Below are positions 15,348 to 25,335 of a stretch of 32,777 nt of DNA, piece by piece. Source of the DNA: Candidatus Pacebacteria bacterium CG_4_10_14_0_8_um_filter_42_14 (lineage in GTDB: Bacteria > Patescibacteriota > Microgenomatia > UBA1400 > PJMF01). The notes beneath the pieces are model-generated. The model was not told the DNA's origin. It ran no database searches and was given only the letters and a program-made list of their open reading frames with translations. The stretch covers positions 1 to 32,777 of the forward strand of contig PFLP01000050.1 in NCBI GenBank assembly GCA_002784625.1, given 5' to 3'. Made by a program: the position numbers and the translations under genes. Positions within the stretch are counted from its first letter, which is position 1. Each line of letters starts with the position of its first letter.

Positions 15348-15356
15348 AAAGCATTC

Positions 15357-15842
15357 ATGGAGATTCAACTTTCTCAAATAGTATTTCAAATAATCAATTT
15401 TTCGATTGTCTTCGGTGCTTTGTCGTACCTGCTATATAAGCCAATTCTGAAAATTTTTTCTGAAAGGTCAAAAAGAATTGAAGAAGGGCAAAAAGCAGCT
15501 GAGGCGGCCATACTTGAAAGAGAAAAAATTGGCCAACTCAAGCAAAAGAGTCAAAACGCAATTGAAAAAGAGAGAGCCAAAATTTTAGCTGAAGCAACAA
15601 AACTAGCTACGGCTCAAAAAAAGGAAATCATTGCAGAAGCTAGAGTTGGCGCTGAGGAAGAGGTTGCACAGATCAAACAGCAGTGGAAAGATGAGCAGGC
15701 TCGTCAAGTTGCAGATATGCAACAAAGTATTGTTGATCTGGTGATTGAGACAACGGCTAAAGTTTCGGGAGAAATGCTCTCGGATAAGAAGCATCACAAA
15801 TTAATTGCTGATGAAATACAATCACTTTCGAAAGCACTCTAA
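15357..15842 (+). CDS. atpF: F1Fo ATP synthase subunit b
   Basis: The 161-residue stator subunit has one N-terminal membrane helix (about residues 7-27) followed by a long charged coiled coil rich in Glu, Lys, Ala and Gln. Only one b gene is present, so the peripheral stalk should be a b homodimer. Length is normal and there is no fusion to delta. It starts 9 bases after atpE and ends 3 bases before atpH. Its C-terminal end is expected to contact the unusual delta subunit next door. Confidence 0.93.
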   Translation: MEIQLSQIVFQIINFSIVFGALSYLLYKPILKIFSERSKRIEEGQKAAEAAILEREKIGQLKQKSQNAIEKERAKILAEATKLATAQKKEIIAEARVGAEEEVAQIKQQWKDEQARQVADMQQSIVDLVIETTAKVSGEMLSDKKHHKLIADEIQSLSKAL

Positions 15843-15845
15843 AGT

Positions 15846-16289
15846 ATGGACTCTAAGCGTCAAATCACAATTGTTACCGCATCTGAGCTTGCCAAAGAGC
15901 AACGTCAAGATGTCCAAGCCCTTCTAAAAAAAAAGCTTGGTCTAGCGGAGATAATTTATGTAATCGATCCTCGTATAGTTGGTGGTGTCCAGCTAAACGT
16001 TGATGGTCAGGAACTTGACGCTAGTATTTTAGGAGAGCTTCAAAAACTTGACCCACAACTTCCTAAGGTTGTGATTACCTCCGCAGTAGCCCTCTCATCA
16101 GACGAGAGAAAATTACTGCATAACTTAATTTCAGACAAGATCGGGCCAGCCCAATATCAAGAAAATGTTGATAGAAGCTGCATTGGTGGTCTCAAAATTA
16201 TAGTTGGTGATAAAGAATACGATGGTACTATCCAGGGAAAGCTGGCAAATTTGCGCCGCACCCTTTTGAAGAAAACTGCAGGAGCATAG
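15846..16289 (+). CDS. atpH: F1Fo ATP synthase subunit delta, made of two tandem C-terminal domains
   Basis: Position in the operon and sequence identify delta, but the architecture is abnormal. A usual delta has about 175-180 residues: an N-terminal helical domain that caps F1 and a C-terminal domain that binds b. This 147-residue protein has no helical N-terminal domain. Residues 7-68 and 75-136 align to each other without gaps, about 18 of 62 identical by eye, and each has the C-terminal-domain signature (DPRIVGGVQLNV...LDASILGEL and DRSCIGGLKIIV...YDGTIQGKL). It is therefore a tandem duplication of the stalk-binding domain. The start at 15846 is 3 bases after atpF. Confidence 0.85.
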   Translation: MDSKRQITIVTASELAKEQRQDVQALLKKKLGLAEIIYVIDPRIVGGVQLNVDGQELDASILGELQKLDPQLPKVVITSAVALSSDERKLLHNLISDKIGPAQYQENVDRSCIGGLKIIVGDKEYDGTIQGKLANLRRTLLKKTAGA

Positions 16290-16298
16290 GACACACTC

Positions 16299-17823
16299 AT
16301 GAAAAACAAAAGCGATCAATTACAAACAGTTCTAAGTAAACTAATTGCCGAAGCGAATATTACCCCAACACCTGAATCGGTTGGCACGGTAATGTCCTTT
16401 GGTGATGGTGTTATTCGAGTTAAGGGCTTGGCAGAAGTTCAGGCTGGAGAGCTTGTTGATATTGGCAATGACGAGTTTGGACTTGCATTAAATCTCGAGA
16501 AAGACCAAGTCAACATTGTCGCTTTAAGTGAGGCAAAAAGTTTAACTACTGGTGATACTGTTAAAAGAACGGGGAAAATTCTTTCGATTGGAGTTTCAGA
16601 TAAAATTATTGGTCGAGTAATCGACGCACTCGGCAGACCAATTGATGGTTTACCTGCCTTAAAATCACCAAAAGATATGTTATTAGAACGAATCGCCCCA
16701 GGTGTTATGAGCAGACAATCCGTTACGGTACCTCTTCAGACTGGTATTAAAGCCATAGACGCCATGATCCCGATCGGTCGTGGTCAAAGAGAACTTATCA
16801 TTGGCGACAGAGCTACCGGAAAAACTGCAATTGCTCTCGGCACAATTCTTAACCAGAATGATCAAGATGTAATTTGTGTTTATGTCAGCATCGGTCAAAA
16901 GAGATCATCATTAGCCCAAATTTCCCAGACTTTACGTGAAGCAGGATCTCTTGACTATACAGTCATTGTCGCGGCTACTGCATCTGACACTGCTGCAGAA
17001 CAATTTCTTGCTCCATACGCAGGCCAAGCAGTCGCGGAATACTTCTTAGAAAAAGGTAAAGACGTATTAATTATTTTTGATGATCTTTCAAAACACGCCC
17101 AAGCTTATCGTGAAATTTCACTATTACTTCGTCGACCATCGGGCAGAGAAGCTTATCCTGGAGATGTCTTTTATCTTCACTCGCGCTTGCTTGAAAGAGC
17201 TTGCCGTCTTAATAAAGAACATGGTGGTGGTTCTATCACCGCCCTTCCAATTATTGAAACTCAGGCCAATGACGTAAGTGCCTATATTCCTACCAACGTT
17301 ATTTCTATTACTGATGGCCAAATTTATCTCGAATCTGACCTTTTTAATGCTGGTACAAAACCAGCTATCAACGTTGGTTTGTCTGTCTCAAGAGTCGGAT
17401 CTGCAGCCCAAATTAAGCTTATGAAACAAGTAGCCGGAACTATGAAATTAGACCTGGCTCAATTCAGAGAGCTACAAGCATTTGCTCAGTTTAGCTCCGA
17501 TCTAGATGATCGAACACGAAAACAACTGGAAAGAGGAGCTCGTGTAAACGCAGTTCTCAAACAAGGTTGGAACAACCCACTAAAAGTTGAGGAACAGTCT
17601 ATAGTTATTTATGCTGCTACACACGGCTTTTTAGATAATATTCAGGCTGACAAAATTACAAAATGGGAAGCTGAGTTCATTCTCAATATCAGAAGCTCAC
17701 AAAAAAAACTTCTTACTGAAATGAAGAAGGATGCCAAGCTAACTGACAGCACAGAAAAAGAATTAGAAAAAGTAATTACAGCATTTAACAAAATGCATCC
17801 TGAACTGGCAAAAGAAGATACGG

Positions 17824-17837
<14 letters not shown>
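16299..17837 (+). CDS. atpA: F1Fo ATP synthase subunit alpha
   Basis: The 512-residue non-catalytic subunit has the N-terminal helix ([14 protein letters not shown]), beta-barrel, P-loop GDRATGKTA near 170-178, and the arginine finger in [13 protein letters not shown] near 363-375. The usual P-loop is GDRQTGKTA, so Gln is Ala here. The N-terminal helix that normally binds the missing delta domain is still present. The end overlaps atpG by 14 bases, coupling their translation. Confidence 0.97.
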
Positions 17838-20093
<2,256 letters not shown>

Positions 20094-20096
20094 ATA

Positions 20097-20504
20097 ATGA
20101 CAACTTTTTTGCTACGAATTATTTCTCAAGAAAGAGAACTTGTGAACAAGTCAGTTCAGTCAGTTTCTGTTCCTGGTGAGCATGGCGAGCTAACAATTTT
20201 GGCTAATCACACTGCCATTCTTACTAGACTCCAGATGGGAGAATTGAGATACACAGCAACCGGCGTAGAAAACTCAATGGTCATTTCCAGAGGGTTTTTA
20301 AGTGCGTCACATAAGAATGAGGTTCTCATCATTGCTGACACCGCCATAGAAGCCAGAGAAATTAGTGTAAAGAAAGCTCAGGAAGCGATTGATGCGGCAA
20401 AAAGGCGAATTCTAGGGTCTAACAAGCTGGAGGAACAAATTCAAGCCGAAGCCTCTCTAAGACTAGCAATGCTGGAACTGAAAATCGCAAAAAGAAGCAT
20501 TTAG
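20097..20504 (+). CDS. atpC: F1Fo ATP synthase subunit epsilon
   Basis: The 135-residue subunit has the N-terminal beta-sandwich with GEHGELTILANHTAILT near 24-40 and a C-terminal helical hairpin rich in Ala, Lys and Glu, the part that can inhibit ATP hydrolysis in other bacteria. It starts 3 bases after atpD and ends the operon. I see no hairpin terminator before greA, whose promoter follows directly. Confidence 0.95.
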   Translation: MTTFLLRIISQERELVNKSVQSVSVPGEHGELTILANHTAILTRLQMGELRYTATGVENSMVISRGFLSASHKNEVLIIADTAIEAREISVKKAQEAIDAAKRRILGSNKLEEQIQAEASLRLAMLELKIAKRSI

Positions 20505-20520
20505 CAACCATAAGGTCTTC

Positions 20521-20548
20521 TTGCCACACAAACAAAACCCTCTATACT
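20521..20548 (+). promoter_or_regulatory. Promoter of greA, near-leaderless
   Basis: TTGCCA and TATACT are spaced by 16 bases, and the -10 ends only 6 bases before the greA ATG. Transcription should start at the start codon or within a base or two of it. Confidence 0.65.
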
Positions 20549-20554
20549 CTACAT

Positions 20555-21058
20555 ATGCCAAAAACGGCCAAAAAGACACTAGATACAGCAGAACTTCAAG
20601 TTATTGAATTAACTCAGGCTGGTTTTGACGAACTTAAACTAGAACTTAATGAGTTACTTGATAAAAAACTCCCAGAAACTATTGCTCGTGTAGCAACTGC
20701 AAGAGAACACGGAGATTTGTCTGAGAATGCTGAGTATCATAGTGCCAGAGATGAGCAGCAGCTACTTGAGGCTCGCATTGATGAAATTCAACATGTTTTC
20801 TCAATTGCAAAAGTTGTAAAAATTCACCAGAATGTCGGAGTCGTCAGTCTTGGCTCACAAATCACAATAAAAAATTTTAAGACAAATACAAATAAAACTG
20901 TTTCTCTAGTAGGCGAGTTTGAAGCCAAACCAGCTGAAAACAAAATCTCCAGTGCGTCTCCTCTGGGAAAGGCACTCGTTGGTAAGAAAAAAGGCGACAA
21001 AATTTCAGTCGTCGCACCAGCGGGGGAGATCGAGTACAGCATAGAAGCCATAAAATAA
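20555..21058 (+). CDS. greA: Transcription elongation factor GreA
   Basis: The 167-residue factor rescues backtracked RNA polymerase by stimulating transcript cleavage. The N-terminal coiled coil carries the tip acidic residues in AREHGDLSENAEY (about 50-62), and the C-terminal FKBP-like domain has SSASPLGKALVGKKKGD near 132-148. The first 15 or so residues are an extra basic, polar leader. It has its own promoter upstream and a strong terminator downstream, so it is a single-gene unit. Confidence 0.97.
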   Translation: MPKTAKKTLDTAELQVIELTQAGFDELKLELNELLDKKLPETIARVATAREHGDLSENAEYHSARDEQQLLEARIDEIQHVFSIAKVVKIHQNVGVVSLGSQITIKNFKTNTNKTVSLVGEFEAKPAENKISSASPLGKALVGKKKGDKISVVAPAGEIEYSIEAIK

Positions 21059-21080
21059 AAATAAAAAGCAGTACAAGATC

Positions 21081-21110
21081 CCCCGCCACAAGCGGGGTTT
21101 TTATTTTATA
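21081..21110 (+). terminator. Rho-independent terminator after greA
   Basis: CCCCGC and GCGGGG form a perfect 6-bp GC stem with loop CACAA, followed by TTTTTATTTTA. Confidence 0.88.
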
Positions 21111-21131
21111 TGAAAAAAGAGTACGAACCAG

Positions 21132-21137
21132 TACAAT
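21132..21137 (+). promoter_or_regulatory. -10 box for the lysS operon
   Basis: TACAAT lies 11 bases before the ATG at 21149, immediately after the greA terminator. No good -35 is seen. AGGTGAG between the box and the ATG could serve as a ribosome site only if transcription starts early. Confidence 0.4.
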
Positions 21138-21148
21138 AGGTGAGCAAT

Positions 21149-23512
21149 ATGAAAACAATACAACAATCAAATCATTGGATTGACGAAGTTGCAACTAGAG
21201 TGGCTGAGTGGCAAACAAAACAAAACATTTCTCATTTACATGTCGACGACATGAAGACACCCTCTGGGAGAGTTCATACCGGCGCTCTGCGAGGTGTGGT
21301 ACTCCATGATCTGACAGCAAAAACTCTTAATAGAAAATTCGAAAGTATGGTAACTAGCACTTATGTTTTTAACGACATGGATCCAATGGATGGACTGCCA
21401 GGTTACTTGCCTACAGAGAAATTTGAAAAATACATGGGTGTGCCCCTATATCTAATCCCTGCTCCAAGTCTCGAAGAGTCTGGGGTAGATTTTTCACTTG
21501 CCTCAGAGGCTGAAAAAAAACGCTACTCAGATACGAAAAGCTTCGCAGAATTTTACGCTTTAGATTTTATTGATGCCTTTCGAACACTCGGTTGCACTCA
21601 AAAAATTATCTGGAGCCACGAGCTATACGAATCTGGAAAAATGGACTCTACAATTAAGATTGCTCTAGACTCAACCAAAAAAATTAAAACTATTTATAAA
21701 GAAGTTGCAGACTACAAACTACCGAGCAACTGGTTTCCCTTTCAAGTCACCTGTCCACAGTGTGGCAAAGTAGGAACGACGATTACAACTGATTGGGACG
21801 GTAAGGAAGTCACTTTTGAGTGTCAACAAAATAAAGTTACTTGGGCTGTAGGTTGTGGATATAAAGGATCCATATCTCCATTTGGAGGAACAGGAAAGTT
21901 GCTCTGGAAAGTTGATTGGCCAGGTCATTGGGCTGCTCTGGGAGTAACAGTTGAAGGCGCTGGAAAAGATCATACTAGCGCTGGTGGTTCTCGAGACATG
22001 GCTAATGTTATTTGCAAAGAAGTATTTAATATTGAAGCCCCATTTGACATTCCGTATGAGTGGATTCTTATCAGAGGAGCAAAAATGAGCTCAAGTAAAG
22101 GAATCGGCACCTCAGCTAGAGAGTTTGTTCAGTTATTCCCACCGACTATCGGTCGATTTTTATTTGCCAGTAAGGAGTACAGCCAGGTTATTGATTTTGA
22201 TCCTACCTCACTTTCAATCCCAGATTTATTTGATGAATATGATCAGGCTGCACGAATTTTTTGGGAAAAAGAAAAAGGTGATAAACGACTCGGTCGAGCT
22301 TTTGAGATTTCACAAATTGATCAAATTCCTGAAGAACACTTCTTACCAAGATTCCGTGATTTAGCTCTTTGGATGCAACATCCTGAAATAAATCTGCAAG
22401 ATAAATTCTCAGAGATCTCCGGATCACCTCTTTCACAACTAGAGAAAGAAGAACTTGAAATAAGGCGTACTTTTGCAGAAAAATGGGTCAAGTATTATGC
22501 TCCAGAAGATTACCAGCTAAAACCAAAAAATGAACTGCCACCAGAGGCATCACAGCTCACCGTGGAGCAAACAACATTTTTGCAGGAGGCCTTAGATCTT
22601 ATTGAAAGTAAAAGTTGGCAAGCGACTGATCTACAACAAGAGCTTTTTGAAGTAGCAAAAAGAGGCATTGGAACGAGAAAAGCGTTTCAAGCTATATATC
22701 TAGCATTTATAGGGAAAAAATCTGGACCAAGAGCTGCATGGTTTTTACTTTCAATTGATCCGGAGTTGAGATCTAGGAGAATTAGAGAATTGCAAAACCT
22801 AGACGTCAGCCCATCTGCCGAAACCACATTAGATGCAGATAACCTCATTAGTTCTGAAGTCAAACAACAGTTTCCTGGCATCTTTTTTGCTACTGTGAAG
22901 ATTTCTGGCGTATATATTCAAAAAGAAATTCCAGAGCTGCAAGAATTGACAAAAAAGATATTAAGATCTCTCACCGTCAGCTCGACCTCTGAAATTGCAG
23001 CTCTTGAGCCTATACAAGCATATCGCTCGCTGTTCAAGGCTACAGGCACAGATTTTCATAGTAAGAGACCATCTCCAGAAGCACTTTTACGCAGGGTTGT
23101 GCAAGGTAAGGATTTATACCAGATTAATACGGCTGTGGATGCATACAACTTAGCAGTACTCGAAACTGGAGTTGGGCTTGGAGGCTTTGATGCTAAGAAA
23201 ATATCAGGAAAAGTTAGGCTTCGCTTCTCAAGACAGGGTGAACCAATGAAGCTACTTAGTGATTCAAAGCCAACATTAACAAGAGAAAATCAACTTGTTT
23301 ATGCAGATAAAGAAAAAGCTATCACCATAGACCTCAACTACAGAGACATTGATGAAACAAAAATCACCACGTCCACCTCTGATATTCAGTTGTTTGCTGA
23401 TGGTGCCCCAAACCTGGAAGAAAAAGTTATAATTGAAGCACTACAAAAAGGTGCTGAATATATTCATAAGTTTTGTGGTGGCACGATTGGGACTGTAGCA
23501 GTTAACAAATAG
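21149..23512 (+). CDS. lysS: Class I lysyl-tRNA synthetase fused to a C-terminal B3/B4 domain
   Basis: This enzyme charges tRNA-Lys. It is the class I form: the HIGH-like motif reads PSGRVHTGALRG near 42-53, KMSSSKG near 312-318, with zinc-type cysteines (CPQCGK, GCGYKG) and GKDHTSAGGS before the latter. Class I LysRS normally ends at about 520-550 residues; here that part ends near 550 (numbering approximate). A further 230 or so residues then resemble the B3/B4 domain of PheRS beta (FPGIFFATVKISG, SKRPSPEALLRRVV, INTAVDAYNLAVLETG). I prefer the ATG at 21149 with AGGTGAG upstream; GTG at 21140 is possible. It heads a translation operon. Confidence 0.9.
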   Translation: MKTIQQSNHWIDEVATRVAEWQTKQNISHLHVDDMKTPSGRVHTGALRGVVLHDLTAKTLNRKFESMVTSTYVFNDMDPMDGLPGYLPTEKFEKYMGVPLYLIPAPSLEESGVDFSLASEAEKKRYSDTKSFAEFYALDFIDAFRTLGCTQKIIWSHELYESGKMDSTIKIALDSTKKIKTIYKEVADYKLPSNWFPFQVTCPQCGKVGTTITTDWDGKEVTFECQQNKVTWAVGCGYKGSISPFGGTGKLLWKVDWPGHWAALGVTVEGAGKDHTSAGGSRDMANVICKEVFNIEAPFDIPYEWILIRGAKMSSSKGIGTSAREFVQLFPPTIGRFLFASKEYSQVIDFDPTSLSIPDLFDEYDQAARIFWEKEKGDKRLGRAFEISQIDQIPEEHFLPRFRDLALWMQHPEINLQDKFSEISGSPLSQLEKEELEIRRTFAEKWVKYYAPEDYQLKPKNELPPEASQLTVEQTTFLQEALDLIESKSWQATDLQQELFEVAKRGIGTRKAFQAIYLAFIGKKSGPRAAWFLLSIDPELRSRRIRELQNLDVSPSAETTLDADNLISSEVKQQFPGIFFATVKISGVYIQKEIPELQELTKKILRSLTVSSTSEIAALEPIQAYRSLFKATGTDFHSKRPSPEALLRRVVQGKDLYQINTAVDAYNLAVLETGVGLGGFDAKKISGKVRLRFSRQGEPMKLLSDSKPTLTRENQLVYADKEKAITIDLNYRDIDETKITTSTSDIQLFADGAPNLEEKVIIEALQKGAEYIHKFCGGTIGTVAVNK

Positions 23513-23518
23513 AATATT

Positions 23519-24055
23519 ATGAACCTTTCACATCGCGACAAGGCCCAAGCATTACTTGAGAAATACATCAAAAATGAAAGCCTGCGCAAGCATTGCTACA
23601 TGGTCGCTCAAGCCATGGAGGCCTACGCAGCGGCGCTTGGAGAAGACGCGGAACTTTGGTACCAAGCAGGTTTATTACATGATCTAGATTGGGAAATGTT
23701 TCCTGACGAGCATCCAAATAAAGCTATTTCTGAAATTTTGGTCGATTTCCCAAGTGAGATGCTAGGTGCTATTGCCGCTCATGCACCAGACAGAACGGGC
23801 AAAAAACCAGAAACTCAAATAGAGAGATATCTTTTCGCATGTGATGAAATGTCGGGATTTTTACATGCTGTCTCCCTGGTTAGGCCAGAAGGCTTTTCAG
23901 GTATGATGCCAAAGTCAGTGAAAAAGAAAATGAAAACCACTGCTTTCGCTGCCAACGTAAGCCGCGAAGACATGAAGCTAGGTTTTGAGTTGATTAATAA
24001 AGAACCGGACGAGCACATTAGATTCTTGCTCGCGGTCTTTGGAAAACAGGAGTAA
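23519..24055 (+). CDS. HD-superfamily hydrolase
   Basis: A 178-residue protein with the metal-binding HD pattern: His near 26 (KHCYMVAQAMEAYA), HD in AGLLHDLDWE near 51-60, HP at 65-66, and a later Asp in FACDEMSG near 109. It most resembles the small predicted HD hydrolases of COG2316. Metal-dependent phosphohydrolase activity is likely; the substrate is unknown. It lies 6 bases after lysS and 5 before serS, so it is co-transcribed with synthetase genes. Confidence 0.8.
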   Translation: MNLSHRDKAQALLEKYIKNESLRKHCYMVAQAMEAYAAALGEDAELWYQAGLLHDLDWEMFPDEHPNKAISEILVDFPSEMLGAIAAHAPDRTGKKPETQIERYLFACDEMSGFLHAVSLVRPEGFSGMMPKSVKKKMKTTAFAANVSREDMKLGFELINKEPDEHIRFLLAVFGKQE

Positions 24056-24060
24056 ATACC

Positions 24061-25332
24061 ATGTTAGCCATCTCTTTTATTCGTGAAAATTCCGAGGAAG
24101 TTCGCCAGGCTTGTCGAGATAAACAACTTGACCCAGCCGTAGTTGGCACTTTGCTTGCTAGTGATGAAAAACGTAGAGCTCTACAGGGAAAAGTTGACGA
24201 TCTGCGTCAGCAGAGCAATGAACACGCCTCGTTAATCAAAACTCAGGTGCAAGAAGGATCGAAGCCTACAGACGAACAAATTGCTAAAGGCAAAGAAATC
24301 AAAACTCAACTTAAAGAGATCGAACCTGAACTTAAAGCCATTGAGGATGAATTTGCAAAATTATTACTTTACATTCCGAATATTCCTGCCAAAGATGTTC
24401 CGGTCGGCCCTGATGAATCTGGAAATAAAGTTGTGCGCCAGGTGGGAAAAGTTCCAAAGCTAGATTTTGAGCCAAAACCTCATCAAGAACTTTTAGAGAA
24501 TCTTGATCTTTTAGATACTAAACATGCGGTAAAGATTGGAGGATTCCGTTCGTACTTTCTAAAAAATGATGGTTTGCTTCTTGAACAAGCTCTCCTACAG
24601 TACGCTATGAAGAAATTACAAACTGAAGGTTTCTCACCAATGTCAGTTCCAGTTTTAGTTAACGAAGAAACCATGTGGGGGACAGGCTACTTTCCCTGGG
24701 GAGAGGAAGATCATTACAAAACTCAAGACAACCAATTTTTAGCTGGTACGGCTGAGGTAGCTCTCACCGCTTACTATGCTGGCGAAACACTTCGAGAAAA
24801 AGATTTGCCAATTAAAATGGCTGGAATTTCTCCTTGCTTTAGACGAGAAGTCGGTTCGTATGGCAAGGACACGCAGGGAATCATTCGTGTTCATCAGTTT
24901 AATAAAGTTGAAATGGTCGTCTACACCGTTGCAGATGAGGAAGAAACTAGTCAATGGCACGAGAAAATGACTGGGCTAAGCGAGTCCCTTCTCAGAGACT
25001 TAGAACTCTCTTATCAAGTACTCCTGATGTGCACGGGTGACATGGGAGCGGGCCAGCGCAAAAAATACGACATTGAGACATGGTTTCCCAGCCAGAATCA
25101 GTACCGAGAAACCCACTCAGCTAGTTACTTTAACGATTTCCAATCTCGACGCCTCGACATTAAATACCAAACCAAACAAGGTGATATGAAACACGTATAC
25201 ACTCTAAATAACACCATGGCTGCTTCGCCTCGTCTTTTGGCAGCCATTGTTGAGAATTATCAGGAAGCTGATGGTCGCATCAGAGTTCCAAAAGTGTTAC
25301 AACAGTACCTCGAGAAAGAAATGATTGGTTAG
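24061..25332 (+). CDS. serS: Seryl-tRNA synthetase
   Basis: The 423-residue class II synthetase has the N-terminal coiled-coil arm that grips the long variable arm of tRNA-Ser (about residues 25-105, rich in Lys, Glu, Gln), motif 2 in SPCFRREVGSYGKDTQGI near 258-275, and motif 3 in MAASPRLLAAIVENYQ near 385-400. Length is normal. GGAG lies 8 bases upstream of the ATG, at the end of the HD gene. Confidence 0.96.
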   Translation: MLAISFIRENSEEVRQACRDKQLDPAVVGTLLASDEKRRALQGKVDDLRQQSNEHASLIKTQVQEGSKPTDEQIAKGKEIKTQLKEIEPELKAIEDEFAKLLLYIPNIPAKDVPVGPDESGNKVVRQVGKVPKLDFEPKPHQELLENLDLLDTKHAVKIGGFRSYFLKNDGLLLEQALLQYAMKKLQTEGFSPMSVPVLVNEETMWGTGYFPWGEEDHYKTQDNQFLAGTAEVALTAYYAGETLREKDLPIKMAGISPCFRREVGSYGKDTQGIIRVHQFNKVEMVVYTVADEEETSQWHEKMTGLSESLLRDLELSYQVLLMCTGDMGAGQRKKYDIETWFPSQNQYRETHSASYFNDFQSRRLDIKYQTKQGDMKHVYTLNNTMAASPRLLAAIVENYQEADGRIRVPKVLQQYLEKEMIG

Positions 25333-25335
25333 CCT

